64,000 nt of DNA from Gammaproteobacteria bacterium (GCA_003137095.1 PLET01000063.1:1-64000), one strand, 5' to 3'; positions 16,984 to 26,489 are shown, numbered from the stretch's first letter. Numbers and translations are program-made. Notes: a model not told the origin generated them from the sequence alone.

Positions 16984-19195
16984 GGGTCACCGCCTCCAAG
17001 CCGGGGCTGTGGAAGGATTGATTCGGAAGATGGGCGCACCAGCGCCGCCACATGTGGCGGATGGCACACTCGAAGGCGTCGGCTATGGCGCCGGCCTGGC
17101 TGCCGGGCGCCCGCTGCAGACGCGAACGCAGACCGCCGCGCACGTCGGCCAGCTCCCCCAGGTGGGTGGCCCAATAACGGCCTAATGCCACGAACTGCAC
17201 CTCGGTCTCGGCGGTGAATCCCTGCAGATCCAATTGTCCGAGTATCGCCGCCCCGGCCCGCGACGGCGGCGTCGATCCGGCCAACGTGAGCGTGGGTACC
17301 CCCATCCACACCGCATGCATGGTCGTGGTCCCGCCGTTGTACGGATGGGTGTCGAGGCACAGGTCCACACGATGGTGAAGCGCCAGGTATTGCTCCATGC
17401 CACAGCGCGGATGAAACGTCAGCCGCTCGACGGTGATGCCGTGCGCAGCAAACATCGCGATGAGCGTGTCCTGCTCCTTGACCGGCAGACCGGCGAGCAG
17501 CATGCGGCTGTCGGGCAATGCAATCAACAATCGTGCCCACAGGCGCAATGTCGCCGCAGTGATCTTACCCAGGCGGTTGAAGCTGCCGAAGGTGATGTGG
17601 CCCGTGCCGAGTGCCGGCAGCGGATTCACGGGCGGCGCCGCGGCATAGGGCTGAAACGGCGCCAGCGCCGGCAGGTACACGAGCTTTTCGGTGAAGTAAC
17701 GGTCGAATCGGCCCGGCGGCAGGAAGTGGCGGTCGGACAGGTAGTAATCCATGGCGCGCAGCCCGGTGGTTCCGGGATACCCCATCCAACTCGCCTGGAT
17801 GGGCGCGGGCTTGCGCGCGAAGGTCCGCAATCGATTGAGCGACGTGTGGCCCGAAAGATCGATCAGCACGTCGATGCCGTCGCTCTCGATGCGGTCCGCC
17901 AGTTGGGCCGGCGAGAGACTGCGAACCGCGTGCCAGTGCCTGACGTATCCGCGCAGCCGAGCGCTGACCTCATCCTCCGCCGCGTTGACGTGGTAGACAT
18001 GCAGTTCCAAGCCGGGACGATCCCGTAGCTGTGCCAGGATGGGCTCGATGAAATTGGCGATGGGGTGGCGGCACAAGTCACCCGAGACGAACCCAACCTG
18101 CAGGCGGCGCTCCGGGTCGGGGATGTTCGCGTGCCGCGGGCGCGAGGCGGGGGCCGCGGCAGCGATTCGTTCGCCGATCTTCAGGTGCTCGGCGAACAAG
18201 GCGTCCGCCCCGATGTCGGGGTTGTGGCTGAGCATGAACAGCAAACCGGTATAGCTGTCATCCGGAAGGTCCTGAGCCGGCAGCGAAATCGCCCGTCGAT
18301 AGCAGGCTTCGGCCTCGGCAAATCGGCCCTGAAGCTGATAGGTGCTTGCAAGATGGGAGTGCGCCGCGGCGTATTGCGGGGCGATTTGCAAGGCACTGCG
18401 CAAACTGCGTTCCGCCTCGTCGAGGCGATCCAGCTTGTTGAACACGGTCCCCAGATTCTTGTGCGTTTCGGCATCCTGCGGCGCGGTGCGTATGGCCTCC
18501 TGCATCGCGGCGACCGCGTCTTGCGCGCAGCCCGACGCGAACAGCAGGGCACCGAGCGTCTTCCAGCCCAGGGCCCGCTCGGGAAAACGTTCGGTCAAGC
18601 CGCGGGCGAACGCCAGGCCGTCGGCGAATTGCCCCTTCTGCAACATGGCAGCCAGCGACTTCTCTTCATCGCGGGCGAGCCGCTCGCGCCGGCGAGAGGC
18701 CGCGCGCGACGGCCTCATCGCGCCCGAGGCCGCGGCGCCCCGCTCGGGTGCCGCCTGCGGTGACGCGTTCTGGTGTGACACGTTCTGCTGTGACGACGCG
18801 ATCTGCGCCGACGCGTTCTGCTGTGACGCGTCCTGCGGTGGCGCGGCCTGCAGCCGGGTTGCGAACTCCGTGACGGCGGCGCCCGCCAGTCCATGCTGCT
18901 TGGCGAGTGCCAGCGTCGTACGGGCATCCTCCAGTCGACCGGCCAGAAGCAGCGCCTCGAGATAGCCCAACCAGTAATCGGGAAGTTGCGGACTCGCCTC
19001 CAGGGCCGCGAGCAGATACGGCATGGCCTCCAGGGGACGATGCAATTGCACGTTCAACATGCCGAAACAGTGATTGGCTGCGGCATGCCGCCCGTCGATG
19101 AGGAGCACGTCCCGATAGAGGCGCTCCGCTTCATCCAGTTGCCCCTCGAGCTGCCGCTGCACGGCGTTGGCGCACAGTTCATCGAGGGCCGACAT
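16976..19195 (-). CDS. TPR-containing GT41 (O-GlcNAc transferase, SPINDLY-type) glycosyltransferase
   Basis: N-terminal TPRs; C-term VGFVSGDLCRHPIANFIEPIL...QASWMGYPGTTGLRAMDYYLSDRHFLPPG...FGSFNRLGKITAATLRLWARLL...DTHPYNGGTTTMHAVWMGVPTLTLAG. Confidence 0.94.
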   Translation of the reverse strand: MSALDELCANAVQRQLEGQLDEAERLYRDVLLIDGRHAAANHCFGMLNVQLHRPLEAMPYLLAALEASPQLPDYWLGYLEALLLAGRLEDARTTLALAKQHGLAGAAVTEFATRLQAAPPQDASQQNASAQIASSQQNVSHQNASPQAAPERGAAASGAMRPSRAASRRRERLARDEEKSLAAMLQKGQFADGLAFARGLTERFPERALGWKTLGALLFASGCAQDAVAAMQEAIRTAPQDAETHKNLGTVFNKLDRLDEAERSLRSALQIAPQYAAAHSHLASTYQLQGRFAEAEACYRRAISLPAQDLPDDSYTGLLFMLSHNPDIGADALFAEHLKIGERIAAAAPASRPRHANIPDPERRLQVGFVSGDLCRHPIANFIEPILAQLRDRPGLELHVYHVNAAEDEVSARLRGYVRHWHAVRSLSPAQLADRIESDGIDVLIDLSGHTSLNRLRTFARKPAPIQASWMGYPGTTGLRAMDYYLSDRHFLPPGRFDRYFTEKLVYLPALAPFQPYAAAPPVNPLPALGTGHITFGSFNRLGKITAATLRLWARLLIALPDSRMLLAGLPVKEQDTLIAMFAAHGITVERLTFHPRCGMEQYLALHHRVDLCLDTHPYNGGTTTMHAVWMGVPTLTLAGSTPPSRAGAAILGQLDLQGFTAETEVQFVALGRYWATHLGELADVRGGLRSRLQRAPGSQAGAIADAFECAIRHMWRRWCAHLPNQSFHSPGLEAVTHV

Positions 19196-19242
19196 GGCGA
19201 TGGCGCCTCCGCAGTCGATGAATCATGGACGTGCGACACCTT

Positions 19243-19266
19243 CGGGGAATTAATTAATTATGTTAA
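19243..19266 (-). promoter_or_regulatory. AT-rich motif TTAACATAATTA-N5-TTCCCCG, shared with 48107-48126
   Basis: Exact 12-nt plus 7-nt matches upstream of two unrelated surface/glycan genes. Confidence 0.45.
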
Positions 19267-19281
19267 CCCCCGGCGTGCTGC

Positions 19282-19415
19282 GGCGCCCGTTAAGGGCGTC
19301 ACACTTCGCGTGCGTTGGTTGCGCCTTACGTTCTGCCATTCGGAGAATGGCCGCTCATTATGTGAACCAATGAGTTGAATAAGGCGAACGCCGGGCGCAC
19401 GATTCCACGGGCGCC
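19282..19415. other. Nested inverted-repeat / branched structured intergenic element
   Basis: Outer GGCGCCCGT/ACGGGCGCC (9 bp); mid GCGTT+CGCCTTA/TAAGGCG+AACGC; inner hairpins GCCATTC-GGA-GAATGGC and CTCATT-N9-AATGAG. Confidence 0.65.
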
Positions 19416-19440
19416 TCGCAGGACTACGGATGGTTGAATC

Positions 19441-20094
19441 ATGATGTGCGCGTCCGGCACGATCAGTGTCTTGATCGTCGATGATCACGCCATTCTGCGT
19501 GAAGGCCTCGCCTATATCCTGGAAAAGAATCCCGGAATCGCCGTGGCCGCCGCCGCCGCCTCCGGCACGCAAGCCGTTGCCGCGGCCCGAGCACACAAAC
19601 CGGCTGTGATCGTGATGGATCTGGTCCTGCCGGAAATGAGCGGACTGGACGCGACGCGGCGAATCCTGGCGGAATTGCCGGATACGCGGGTGATCATGCT
19701 GTCGATGCTGGACAGTCCCGAGCAGGTGTTCCATGCGCTGCGCGCCGGCGCGCTGGGCTATGTGCTCAAGCAGTCGGCGGCCACCGAAATCGTACAAGCC
19801 GTGCTCACGGTGGTGAAGGGCCGGCAGTATCTCAGTGCAGAGCTGTCGAATGCGCTCGCCGGCATGAACCTGGAGCACGCACGGCAAAGTCCGCTCGAAA
19901 GTCTGAGCGACCGCGAACGTGAAGTGTTGTACCTGACGGTGGCGAGCATGACCAGCGGTCAAATCGCCCGGCGGCTGAGCTTGTCGCCCAAAACCGTGGC
20001 CACCTATCGCGGCCGGATCATGGAGAAGCTCGGCGTTGCCGATCGGACCTCGCTGATCCGCTACGCCCTGCAAAACATCGGCATCCCGCGCTGA
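19441..20094 (+). CDS. NarL/FixJ (LuxR) family response regulator
   Basis: SVLIVDDHAILREGLAYIL...VIVMDLVLPEMSGLDATRRIL...LSDREREVLYLTVASMTSGQIARRLSLSPKTVATYRGRIMEKLGV. Confidence 0.96.
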   Translation: MMCASGTISVLIVDDHAILREGLAYILEKNPGIAVAAAAASGTQAVAAARAHKPAVIVMDLVLPEMSGLDATRRILAELPDTRVIMLSMLDSPEQVFHALRAGALGYVLKQSAATEIVQAVLTVVKGRQYLSAELSNALAGMNLEHARQSPLESLSDREREVLYLTVASMTSGQIARRLSLSPKTVATYRGRIMEKLGVADRTSLIRYALQNIGIPR

Positions 20095-20212
20095 CACGCC
20101 GCCGGGGTTACGGATTATGTTCCCCATGTGTCGAACTTTCCCTACAGCGCACCCGGCATCCCGGCGCCTAAGCTCGGCATCGCGGGTGGCCGCACCCCCT
20201 GCAAGGATTGCA

Positions 20213-21964
20213 ATGCGCGACAACCTCAATATCCTGTTCGTCGACGATCATCCACTGGACGTGATGATCGAGGAATTCGAGCTCAAGCGCGAGGGTTTGG
20301 TGTTCGTCTCGCGCACGGCGACGAACGAGCCGGAATTGATGCAAGCGCTGATGGAGTTCCGGCCAGACGTGGTGCTGTGCGATTACAACATGCCCGGGCT
20401 TTCGGGACTGCATGCCATGCAGTGTTCCCGCAGGCTGCGGCCCGCCACCCCGGTGTTGATGGTCTCCGGCGCCATCGCGGAGTACACCGCCATCGAGTGT
20501 CTGAACCGCGGCGCGACGGACTATCTCCTGAAATCGAACCTGCGCCGACTGGGACCCGCGGTGCGGCGCGCCGTTGCCGATGTGCTGCATCGACAGCAGC
20601 TCGAGGACCGCATCGAGCGGCTCACCTACTACGATACGGTGACCGGGTTGCCCAACCTGGCCAGTATCGATCAATTTTTCGGTCATTGCGTGGAACGCGC
20701 CCGGGTGCAGAACTGTCGATTGGCGCTGGCGGCCTTTGATCTGGATAAATTCAGGTACGTCGATGAAGGCATCGGCCGGCAACTCGCGGACCAGGCGTTG
20801 AAGGACATCAGCGCCAGTCTGCAATCGATCTCGCCGAACCCCGGCTGCGTGGCGCGCGTGGGCGCAGACCAATTCCTCATGGTGCTTTCCGACATCGGCA
20901 CGGACCTGCAGATCCGTCCACTCATCGACCGGTTGCTCGAAGTGATCGCGGGGCCCCGCCGGCTGGCCGGCAGGGATTTGCGGGTCACGGCGAGTGCGGG
21001 TGTGGCGCTGTACCCGCGGGATGGCGCGAACTTCGAAACTCTGCTCTGCCATGCCACCGCGGCGCTGCACGAAGCCAAGGACACACGTCCCGGCAGCTTC
21101 CTTTTCTACCGGGACGACATTTCCAGCCGCAATAAAAAGCGGCGGCAATTGGAATCGGATCTGCGCCACGCCGTCGAGAGCAACGAGCTCTGCCTGTATT
21201 ACCAGCCGCAATTCGACATTGCCGGCGGTCAGGTGTGCGGCGTCGAGGCGCTCGCCCGATGGTTCCGCGTCGAGGGCAAGAGTATCGCACCCTCGGTGTT
21301 CATCCCCTTGGCGGAGCGGATCCACCTGATCGGCGCGCTCGGCACCTGGGCGCTGCGCAACGCCTGTACCACCATGGCCTCCTGGTCCGGCGACGCAACG
21401 TCCGCGCCGCTTTGTGTCAATGTGTCCGTACATCAGATTTGCGCCGGATTCACGCCTGTGATCGCCGCTGCATTGGAAAGCAGCGGTCTTTCCCCCGGGC
21501 GGCTCGAACTGGAAATCACGGAGAGCGCACTGCTCGAAAACTCGGGTGCGGCACTGAAGTGCCTGCGGGATTGGAAACGACTGGGGGTGCGCCTCGCCGT
21601 GGATGATTTCGGCACCGGCTATTCGAACCTCAGCTACCTGTCGCGATTGCCGCTCGACCGGCTGAAGATCGACCGGTCGCTCATTCAAGGGCTGAGCCAG
21701 GATTCGCGGGTGGCTGCGGTGGTCAGAACCGTGGCCTCGCTGGGCCGAGAATTGGGCTTCACGGTGCTCGCCGAGGGGGTGGAGACCACGGACCAGCTCC
21801 GCCTGGTCAAGGATCTGGGCTGCGATCAGGCCCAGGGATTCCTGCTGATGCCGCCGGTGGCCGCCGCGGAAGCGCGTGCGGTACTGGAGGGGCGGTGGGC
21901 CGCCTTCGCGCAGGGCAGGCAACTTGCCGATGTCCGGGAGGCACGCCGAGATGGACTCCATTGA
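20213..21964 (+). CDS. REC-GGDEF(degenerate)-EAL protein (putative c-di-GMP phosphodiesterase)
   Basis: NILFVDDHPLDVMIEEF...CDYNMPGLSG; VARVGADQFLMVL (degenerate GGDEF); GVEALARW, DDFGTGYSNLSYL (EAL). Confidence 0.94.
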   Translation: MRDNLNILFVDDHPLDVMIEEFELKREGLVFVSRTATNEPELMQALMEFRPDVVLCDYNMPGLSGLHAMQCSRRLRPATPVLMVSGAIAEYTAIECLNRGATDYLLKSNLRRLGPAVRRAVADVLHRQQLEDRIERLTYYDTVTGLPNLASIDQFFGHCVERARVQNCRLALAAFDLDKFRYVDEGIGRQLADQALKDISASLQSISPNPGCVARVGADQFLMVLSDIGTDLQIRPLIDRLLEVIAGPRRLAGRDLRVTASAGVALYPRDGANFETLLCHATAALHEAKDTRPGSFLFYRDDISSRNKKRRQLESDLRHAVESNELCLYYQPQFDIAGGQVCGVEALARWFRVEGKSIAPSVFIPLAERIHLIGALGTWALRNACTTMASWSGDATSAPLCVNVSVHQICAGFTPVIAAALESSGLSPGRLELEITESALLENSGAALKCLRDWKRLGVRLAVDDFGTGYSNLSYLSRLPLDRLKIDRSLIQGLSQDSRVAAVVRTVASLGRELGFTVLAEGVETTDQLRLVKDLGCDQAQGFLLMPPVAAAEARAVLEGRWAAFAQGRQLADVREARRDGLH

Positions 21965-22406
21965 CCCACGGCCGCAGCCGCGGCGCGGCGAAGCGGATAC
22001 CGATGACCGATTCGACGTGCTGCGCGCGCGATATCGCCAGCGCCTCGGCGGCGATCGGACGGCCTTGCGCGGACTGCGCACGGAACTGCGGCGCGCCGAG
22101 GCGGATGCCGCTCCCGCACAGGAGAAGCTGCGCATGCTCGCCCATCGGATGGCCGGGGCGGCCGCGTTGTTCGCCGACCGCGGAATCTGTAGTGCCGCCA
22201 GCGCGCTGGAATCGGCGGCGATGGCCGCCCTGGAGGCGCACGCCGACAAGGACGATGCGAAGCTGTGGCGTGCCGCTCGGGCATTGACGGCGCTGCTGGA
22301 CCGCACGGACGATGCCGTATCCGCCGTGGTCGATCCCGGAAAAGCCGATCACGGAAGGTTCGATCACGTAAAGGCGGATTTAGACGGGGATTGCCGCTCG
22401 CGCTGA
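21951..22406 (+). CDS. Hpt-domain-like protein
   Basis: KLRMLAHRMAGAAALFADRGICSAASALESA (Hpt-like HR(M)xGxAxxFG pattern); overlaps the end of the EAL gene. Confidence 0.6.
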   Translation: MDSIDPRPQPRRGEADTDDRFDVLRARYRQRLGGDRTALRGLRTELRRAEADAAPAQEKLRMLAHRMAGAAALFADRGICSAASALESAAMAALEAHADKDDAKLWRAARALTALLDRTDDAVSAVVDPGKADHGRFDHVKADLDGDCRSR

Positions 22407-22485
22407 GGTGCTGGTCCCGCCCTGGAGGCCTCGTCCCGCCCAGGGTCACCCGCTGCTACACTTCGAGTGCAAGCAGGAGGTACCC

Positions 22486-23829
22486 GTGGACGTAGTCTCA
22501 CCGCATCATCGCCTGGTCATCGCCTTGGTGCTGGCACTGGCACTGGCCGGATTTCCCCGCTCCGGCGCGGCCGCCGAAAGCGCTGCGCCGCGGCGCATTC
22601 TCATCCGTGCCGGCCACGTGCTCGATGTGCACAACGGCAACGAGGCTGCGGATCAAACCATCATTGTCAGCGGTGATTCGATCACTGCCATCGGCGCCAC
22701 GAGTGCCACGCCGAAACAGCCGGAGGACGAGGAAATCGATCTGCATGACATGACCGTGCTGCCCGGGCTGATCGACGTGCATACGCATCTGACCATGGAC
22801 AGCAATTTCGACCCGTACCACGAGCTGTCGACCAGCGTGGCCAAGAGCGCGCTGATCGGTGCGCACAATGCCCGGATCACGTTGCAGGCGGGCTTCACGA
22901 GCGTGCGCAACGTCCACGCCGAAGGCTATGCCGATGTGGATCTGCGGGACGCCATCAATGCCGGCCTGATCCCGGGTCCGCATATGCAGGTAAGCGGTCC
23001 GGCGCTCGGGATCACCGGCGGCCATTGCGACGAGAACCTGCTGCCCATCCAGTACCACCTGCAGGGCGGCGGGGTCGCCGACGGCATCGAGGCGGTCCAG
23101 CACAAGGTGCGCGAAACCATCAAATACGGCGCGGATCTGATCAAGATCTGCGCCACGGGCGGCGTTCTGTCGAAAGGCGATGATCCCCAGGCTTCCCAGT
23201 ACACGCTGGAGGAACTGAAGGCGATCGTGGCCGACGCGCACCGCCTCGGCCGCAAGGTCGCCGCACACGCCCATGGGGCGCAGGGCATTTTGTGGGCGAC
23301 CCAGGCCGGCGTCGACTCCATCGAGCACGGCTCCTACATGAATGATGAGGACATCGCCGCCATGAAGGCCCACGGCACTTACTTCGTTCCGACGGCCTAT
23401 CTGATCGATTGGATGCAGACCAACGGCCAGTTACCGGCGTTTTATCTGCAAAAGATGAAAGATGTGAGCGCGGTGGAGAAGGCGGGCGCCAAAAAGGCCA
23501 TCGCCGCGCACGTCAAGGTCGCCCTCGGCACTGATGCGGCGGTCTACCCGCATGGGCTGAACGCACACGAACTCGAGGTTTACGTGGATCAATTCGGCAT
23601 GTCGCCGCTCGCCGCCATCCAGACCGGCACCTTGAATGCGGCCGACCTGATGGGTTGGTCGGACAAGGCCGGTGCGCTCGATCCCGGCAAGTGGGCGGAC
23701 ATCATCGCCGTACGGGGCGATCCCCTGCATGATGTGAAAATCCTGCAGCACGTCGCATTCGTGATGAAATCCGGCGTGATCTACAAGGGCGGACCGTCGG
23801 CGCCTGCGGCCGGCGATCCCGGCACCTGA
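22486..23829 (+). CDS. Secreted amidohydrolase family protein (imidazolonepropionase-like), GTG start
   Basis: RBS AGGAGG then GTG; signal peptide; VLPGLIDVHTHLTMDSN...DLIKICATGG...KVAAHAHG...SIEHGSYM...ALGTDAAVYPHGLN. Confidence 0.9.
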   Translation: MDVVSPHHRLVIALVLALALAGFPRSGAAAESAAPRRILIRAGHVLDVHNGNEAADQTIIVSGDSITAIGATSATPKQPEDEEIDLHDMTVLPGLIDVHTHLTMDSNFDPYHELSTSVAKSALIGAHNARITLQAGFTSVRNVHAEGYADVDLRDAINAGLIPGPHMQVSGPALGITGGHCDENLLPIQYHLQGGGVADGIEAVQHKVRETIKYGADLIKICATGGVLSKGDDPQASQYTLEELKAIVADAHRLGRKVAAHAHGAQGILWATQAGVDSIEHGSYMNDEDIAAMKAHGTYFVPTAYLIDWMQTNGQLPAFYLQKMKDVSAVEKAGAKKAIAAHVKVALGTDAAVYPHGLNAHELEVYVDQFGMSPLAAIQTGTLNAADLMGWSDKAGALDPGKWADIIAVRGDPLHDVKILQHVAFVMKSGVIYKGGPSAPAAGDPGT

Positions 23830-23837
23830 ACGATCGA

Positions 23838-25583
23838 TCAATACCGCCAACTCTGAAGATCCGCGCCGGCCGGAGCACTCGCCTCGATGCGCTTCAGTAT
23901 GCGCTGAAGATACATCGTGTAGTAGTGCAGGCGCGAGTACGCGTTCGGCGCGCCATGATCGCCGTTCCAGCAATGCTCGGCACGATCGCCGTAGTCCACC
24001 TCTCCTTCGTAGGGCGGATCGTGCAAGTCGTCGAGCAGCTGCTCGGCGAGGTAGACGGCGTCATTGAGGTAATAGCTGTCGGCGCTGCCGACGTAGAGGT
24101 GAATCTTGCCGCGCAGTTTGGGGCCGAGTTCACCCCAGTTGCGGCGCAGGATCTCGACCAGGTCATAGTGCTCCTTCCAGTAATCCGCAACTCGGCGATC
24201 AATCCTGCCGGTTCGCTTGTCGAAGATCGCCGCCGGGTAGCCGTCGGGTCCCTCCGGGCCATAGACGGCCTGCCAGATGTCGTACTGCTCGCCTGAACGG
24301 CCGTGATCGCCGAGCGTCAGCTCGTACCGGTTGACGCCGCGCTGCGTGGCGAAGATCTCGCCGAGGTAGTCGCGATAGGCGGGCCGCTCGAGGTGCTCAT
24401 GCGCGCCGCGAAGTAAGAAGGCGTTGTCATCCTTGTACAGGTCGATGACCGTGAAGGCGCTGAAGGTGACCGGATCCGGGCACGCGGCGAACGCACCGTT
24501 GTAATCGTCCGGATAGAATATCTGGGTCGCCAGCGCCTCCCAGCCGCCGGTCGATCCGCCATAGGTGAAGCGCGCCCATCCCTGACCGATGCCGCGGAAC
24601 GTCTTCTCGATGGCCGGTATCAGCTCCCGGTTGATCGCATCGCCGTACGGCCCGAGATTCGCCGAATTCACGGCATAACTGTCGTCGTAAAACGGATTGG
24701 CGTGCTGAATGTTGGCGACCAGGAATCGCGGAAATCCCGGCGAGATCCACTGCTGGTAATTCTTGTACGCCTCCTGCTGGATGATGCGGTTGTATCCGGC
24801 CAGGTGAAAGCGCTTCGAGTAATCCGGCTTCAATTCGGGATCCGGGGCCGTTTCGCGAAAATCGATGAGTTCGCGTTCAAAATGGCCGTGGAACACCATC
24901 AGCGGAAAGCGGGCCTGCGGGTGTTGATCGAAACCGAACGGCACCAGGACCTGCGCCGCCAGATACATGGGCCGGCCCCAGAACGCGGACAGCAACTCGC
25001 TCTTGATGCGGATGTGGCGCACGTAGGGTGTGTCCGGAAGCATCTCGAGCGGCGGAATTTCCTCCTTCAGGGAAATCCTGATCGTCGCAGGTTTGGCGGG
25101 GTCGAGATGCATCTTGACGGGCTTCGAATACCAGTTCCCCGGGGCCTCGTTCCAATGCTGGCCCTCGCCGCGATCGGGAGCGAGCTTGATGACCGACCCG
25201 TCGGCCCGATGGAACGTCTCGTAGCGGTTGAGCAGCGCCTGCACGAAGTAATCGCCCGCCGGCAGCTTCGCCAGGGATGCGATCGGCCACGCGACGGCCT
25301 GCGCGCCAACCAGCACGGTGCGCCCGGGCTTCAAGCCATCCACCGTGACGCCCAGCACGATCTGGCTGTCGGGCTGAAAGCTGATCTGGTTGCGCGGTTC
25401 ATCGCCGGGATCGGTCGACAGCAGGACGAGGATACGACCGTCTGCCGGTTGCGAACTGCGATCCGGCGGAAACGACACCGCGAATTGAAGCGCACCGGGG
25501 TCGTCCGCGTGCGAGGCTGCGGCGGACCCAAGCAGAACGACCAGCGCGAAAAACGGCAGAAAGGCTTGCATCGGACGTTGCAC
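23838..25583 (-). CDS. Secreted esterase-like alpha/beta hydrolase-fold protein
   Basis: Signal peptide MQRPMQAFLPFFALVVLLGSAAASHA; GQGWARFTYGGSTGGWEALATQIFYPDDYNGAFAACPDPV (esterase D/enterochelin esterase-like GGSTGG). Confidence 0.75.
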   Translation of the reverse strand: MQRPMQAFLPFFALVVLLGSAAASHADDPGALQFAVSFPPDRSSQPADGRILVLLSTDPGDEPRNQISFQPDSQIVLGVTVDGLKPGRTVLVGAQAVAWPIASLAKLPAGDYFVQALLNRYETFHRADGSVIKLAPDRGEGQHWNEAPGNWYSKPVKMHLDPAKPATIRISLKEEIPPLEMLPDTPYVRHIRIKSELLSAFWGRPMYLAAQVLVPFGFDQHPQARFPLMVFHGHFERELIDFRETAPDPELKPDYSKRFHLAGYNRIIQQEAYKNYQQWISPGFPRFLVANIQHANPFYDDSYAVNSANLGPYGDAINRELIPAIEKTFRGIGQGWARFTYGGSTGGWEALATQIFYPDDYNGAFAACPDPVTFSAFTVIDLYKDDNAFLLRGAHEHLERPAYRDYLGEIFATQRGVNRYELTLGDHGRSGEQYDIWQAVYGPEGPDGYPAAIFDKRTGRIDRRVADYWKEHYDLVEILRRNWGELGPKLRGKIHLYVGSADSYYLNDAVYLAEQLLDDLHDPPYEGEVDYGDRAEHCWNGDHGAPNAYSRLHYYTMYLQRILKRIEASAPAGADLQSWRY

Positions 25584-25724
25584 GACAGCTCCTTGAAGTT
25601 TCCGGACACATAATCAAACGCGGCGCCGCTCATGCCGAATTGTCATTTGACGCTGGCGGTTCGGCCGCGCTAGTTTAGCTGCAGCTGCGTTTGCGCGAAT
25701 GACCCGATCACCGACGGCGAGGCG

Positions 25725-26489
25725 ATGTCAAAGATAATCCTGATTGGCCTGTCGTTCGCCGTGTTGACGCTAGGCCTCGGGAACGCCTACGGCCAGCAGA
25801 CCGCCAATCCGTTGTCCAAACCGGCCCACTATGATCCGCGCAACTTCGACGGCGTCTGGCACCTGTCCGAGGGAGGGAAATTCGGGCCGTTTGCCGAAAA
25901 GAACGGTGTGAAATACGTCGTCTATCCGTTCACACCGGAATATCAGGCCATTTACGACCAGCGTCTGGCCGACGCCGCCGCCGGAAATCCCTACCAGACC
26001 GCGGGAACCACCTGTCTGCCATCCGGCGCCATCCGTCTGCTGACCGGCGGCGGGCCACCGCTGGAAATCTTCCACACGCCGAAGAAGATCGCCATCCTGA
26101 AGGAAAACGGCGGCTGGTCGCGCATCTACCTCGATCGCGGCCATCTGCCTTCCGACGATCTGTACCCCATGTTCTACGGCGATTCGATCGGCCGCTGGGA
26201 AGGCAACACGCTGATCGTGGACACCATCAGCCTCGGCGGCGCGAACAATATCGATGGGACCGCGCCCCACAGCGACGCGGCGCATCTGGTGCAGCGGATC
26301 AGCCGCCCGACCTTCGATACGCTGCGCGTCGAGGCCACGCTCGAGGATCCGAAGGCGCTGCAACACCCGGTGACGGCGCTCGCGATCCTCAAGCCGCTGC
26401 CGGACGAGGACTTCACCGAGAACTTCTGCACCAACGAACGCAACATCCGCGACAAGAATGGCAGACAGACCGTGAAGTTCGGCAAATGA
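25725..26489 (+). CDS. Hypothetical secreted protein
   Basis: Signal peptide MSKIILIGLSFAVLTLGLGNAYG; long ORF with a 4-nt overlap to the next gene. Confidence 0.8.
   Translation: MSKIILIGLSFAVLTLGLGNAYGQQTANPLSKPAHYDPRNFDGVWHLSEGGKFGPFAEKNGVKYVVYPFTPEYQAIYDQRLADAAAGNPYQTAGTTCLPSGAIRLLTGGGPPLEIFHTPKKIAILKENGGWSRIYLDRGHLPSDDLYPMFYGDSIGRWEGNTLIVDTISLGGANNIDGTAPHSDAAHLVQRISRPTFDTLRVEATLEDPKALQHPVTALAILKPLPDEDFTENFCTNERNIRDKNGRQTVKFGK

Noticed and set aside
19282-19415. Possible integron attC site
   Set aside because: A GTTGAAT matches GTTRRRY at 19374-19380, but I found no matching RYYYAAC partner at the expected spacing and no integrase nearby.
20168-22306. 712-aa minus-strand ORF opposite the REC-GGDEF-EAL gene
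   Set aside because: Antisense to a confidently identified gene; His/Gln/Arg-rich translation without domain signatures, typical of shadow ORFs in GC-rich DNA.
24702-25613. 303-aa plus-strand ORF opposite the esterase-like gene
   Set aside because: Antisense to a gene with signal peptide and GGSTGG motif; no domain support.
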